Shown here: positions 34,525 through 35,227 of the stretch, piece by piece
How the letters are laid out: every line of letters begins with the position of its first letter
Position numbering within the stretch: the stretch's first letter is position 1
NCBI RefSeq assembly: GCF_001435525.1
Contig: NZ_AZDP01000106.1
Coordinates: 28,402-63,628, forward strand
Direction of reading: 5' to 3'
Length of the DNA stretch: 35,227 nucleotides
Origin: Levilactobacillus koreensis JCM 16448
Lineage (GTDB): Bacteria > Bacillota > Bacilli > Lactobacillales > Lactobacillaceae
Position numbers and translations under genes: made by a program
Notes under the pieces: model-generated
Databases searched by the model: none
What the model saw: only the letters and a program-made list of their open reading frames with translations
What the model was told of the DNA's origin: nothing

Positions 34525-34534
34525 TTTGAAATTT

Positions 34535-35080
34535 TTATGACCGGCTCCGAGCAATCGCAATCCAGATAGCGTTGACCCCAAAGACGATGAAGAACATGGC
34601 AATCAGCCAATTCAACGATAGTGCGGCTGCAATGGGATGGATAAATAACACGATTCCTAGCGCTAAACCGATCACGTCCAAGACCAGTGATAGCCAAAAG
34701 AAGGCCCCACCGAAGTCGCGTAAATGACTAGCAACCAGTAACCGCTCAACCGAATCAAAGATAAACCAGAGCGCAAACAGGTAGCCCAAGGTCACAATGG
34801 CACTATTCATATCAAAGAAGAAAACGACCGCAATCAAGATGTCTAAGATTCCAAAGGCCAACGCAAAGTTTGCACGTAGCCCCGTGACATCGTGTAACTT
34901 TTTGTAGCCCGCAATGGTGGTCAGCCCACTTAGTAAAGCCATGAAAGCAAAGATAATAGCTAAGCCCGTCAGACCGATCTTCGGTGACCGTAACAAGCCC
35001 ACCGCAGCAACGATGAATAAAATACCGAGGATGAACTCACCCCAGTCAAATCCCCAACGGGTACGATTCATATTAAACAT
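34535..35080 (-). CDS. HdeD-like (DUF308) membrane protein
   Basis: This is a 181-residue protein with about six hydrophobic helices in three pairs, matching the HdeD/DUF308 architecture: ILGILFIVAAVGLL, GLAIIFAFMALLSGL, LAFGILDILIAVVFFFD, LGYLFALWFIFDSVERL, FFWLSLVLDVIGLALGIVLFI and LIAMFFIVFGVNAIWIAI. HdeD is linked to acid resistance in E. coli; function in lactobacilli is not established. In-frame sequence to 35110 contains the ribosome binding site; GAGGAG lies about 10 nt before the ATG at 35080. It has its own promoter just upstream, next to the group II intron 3' end. Confidence 0.82.
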   Translation of the reverse strand: MFNMNRTRWGFDWGEFILGILFIVAAVGLLRSPKIGLTGLAIIFAFMALLSGLTTIAGYKKLHDVTGLRANFALAFGILDILIAVVFFFDMNSAIVTLGYLFALWFIFDSVERLLVASHLRDFGGAFFWLSLVLDVIGLALGIVLFIHPIAAALSLNWLIAMFFIVFGVNAIWIAIARSRS

Positions 35081-35131
35081 AAACCTACATCTCCTCACAA
35101 CTCCGGCCAAGTGCCGACCGGCTTTTCAACT

Positions 35132-35160
35132 ATTGTACTGGTTTTCAGCATTTCTCACAA
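35132..35160 (-). promoter_or_regulatory. Promoter of the HdeD-like gene
   Basis: The minus strand shows TTGTGA (35155-35160), a 17-bp spacer and TACAAT (35132-35137), about 50 bp before the start codon. Confidence 0.7.
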
Positions 35161-35171
35161 GTTAACTTCAA

Positions 35172-35227
35172 ATCGAGTAGGAGGTAGTCGATTATTTCAA
35201 CTACCGACCTCTCACACCACCGTACGT
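35172..35227 (-). mobile_element. 3' end of a group II intron (domain V 3' strand and domain VI), truncated by the window
   Basis: On the minus strand the window edge reads ACGTACGGTG, then GTGTGAGAGG, typical of the 3' strand of domain V and the V-VI linker. Next comes a hairpin GGTAGTTG/CGACTACC with loop AAATAAT (domain VI-like, with candidate branch A), and a terminal CTACTCGAT. The 5' strand of domain V, the reverse transcriptase and the rest would lie to the right of the window. Confidence 0.55.

Overview
The window reads as chromosome from a low-to-mid GC Firmicute, most likely a lactobacillus (Lactobacillaceae). The grounds are the complete cggR-gap-pgk-tpi-eno glycolytic operon, the secG-esterase-rnr-smpB order, the rapZ-yvcK-whiA cluster, an ung-pta-tsaE-acetyltransferase neighbourhood, an LPQTS sortase signal, CtsR- and CcpA-type control sites, and strong GGAGG ribosome binding sites. 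I do not assign a species.

Layout. 1-432 holds a repeat (family A). 432-3494 (minus) is murB followed by a CPA1 Na+/H+ antiporter. 3882-5208 (plus) is exodeoxyribonuclease III plus a DEDDh exonuclease. 5536-6552 (minus) is an aldo/keto reductase behind a cre-like site, followed by a small membrane protein. 7494-11059 (minus) is ung-pta, a repeat-filled gap, then tsaE-GNAT. 11183 (plus) is a LURP-one-like protein. 12001-16841 (minus) is secG, esterase, RNase R, SmpB and a lone amino-acid ABC ATPase. 16939-20286 (minus) is a ClC channel and a Pro-rich wall-anchored protein. 20419-26240 (minus) is the glycolytic operon with its regulator CggR. 26499-27513 has two identical tRNA-Arg(CCG) genes around an ECF S-component. 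27602-28791 (minus) is a LytTR regulator with a LiaF-like membrane protein, divergent from clpP (plus). 30223 (minus) is a second GNAT. 31110-33945 (minus) is rapZ-yvcK-whiA. 34535-35080 (minus) is an HdeD-like protein. The right edge carries what looks like the 3' end of a group II intron on the minus strand.

Most genes are ordinary housekeeping. The unexplained structure lies between them, in two dispersed repeat families I do not recognise by name. Family A (four copies, a remnant, and a diverged inverted module) has a roughly 160-nt core that folds by eye into a closed multi-arm (cloverleaf-like) structure. Its stems are preserved by compensatory base changes between copies. Family B (four copies) is a long imperfect hairpin attached to an intrinsic-terminator hairpin, again with compensatory changes. 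Both sit in gene junctions, often directly after stop codons or terminators. They are the best candidates here for an undescribed element or structured RNA/DNA.

Secondary points are regulatory. A 15-bp palindrome sits between the promoter elements of rapZ. The pgk and eno promoters share a TTGAA-TTCAA inverted repeat. Direct repeats spaced about 22 bp lie upstream of the LytTR gene. A CtsR box overlaps the clpP -35.
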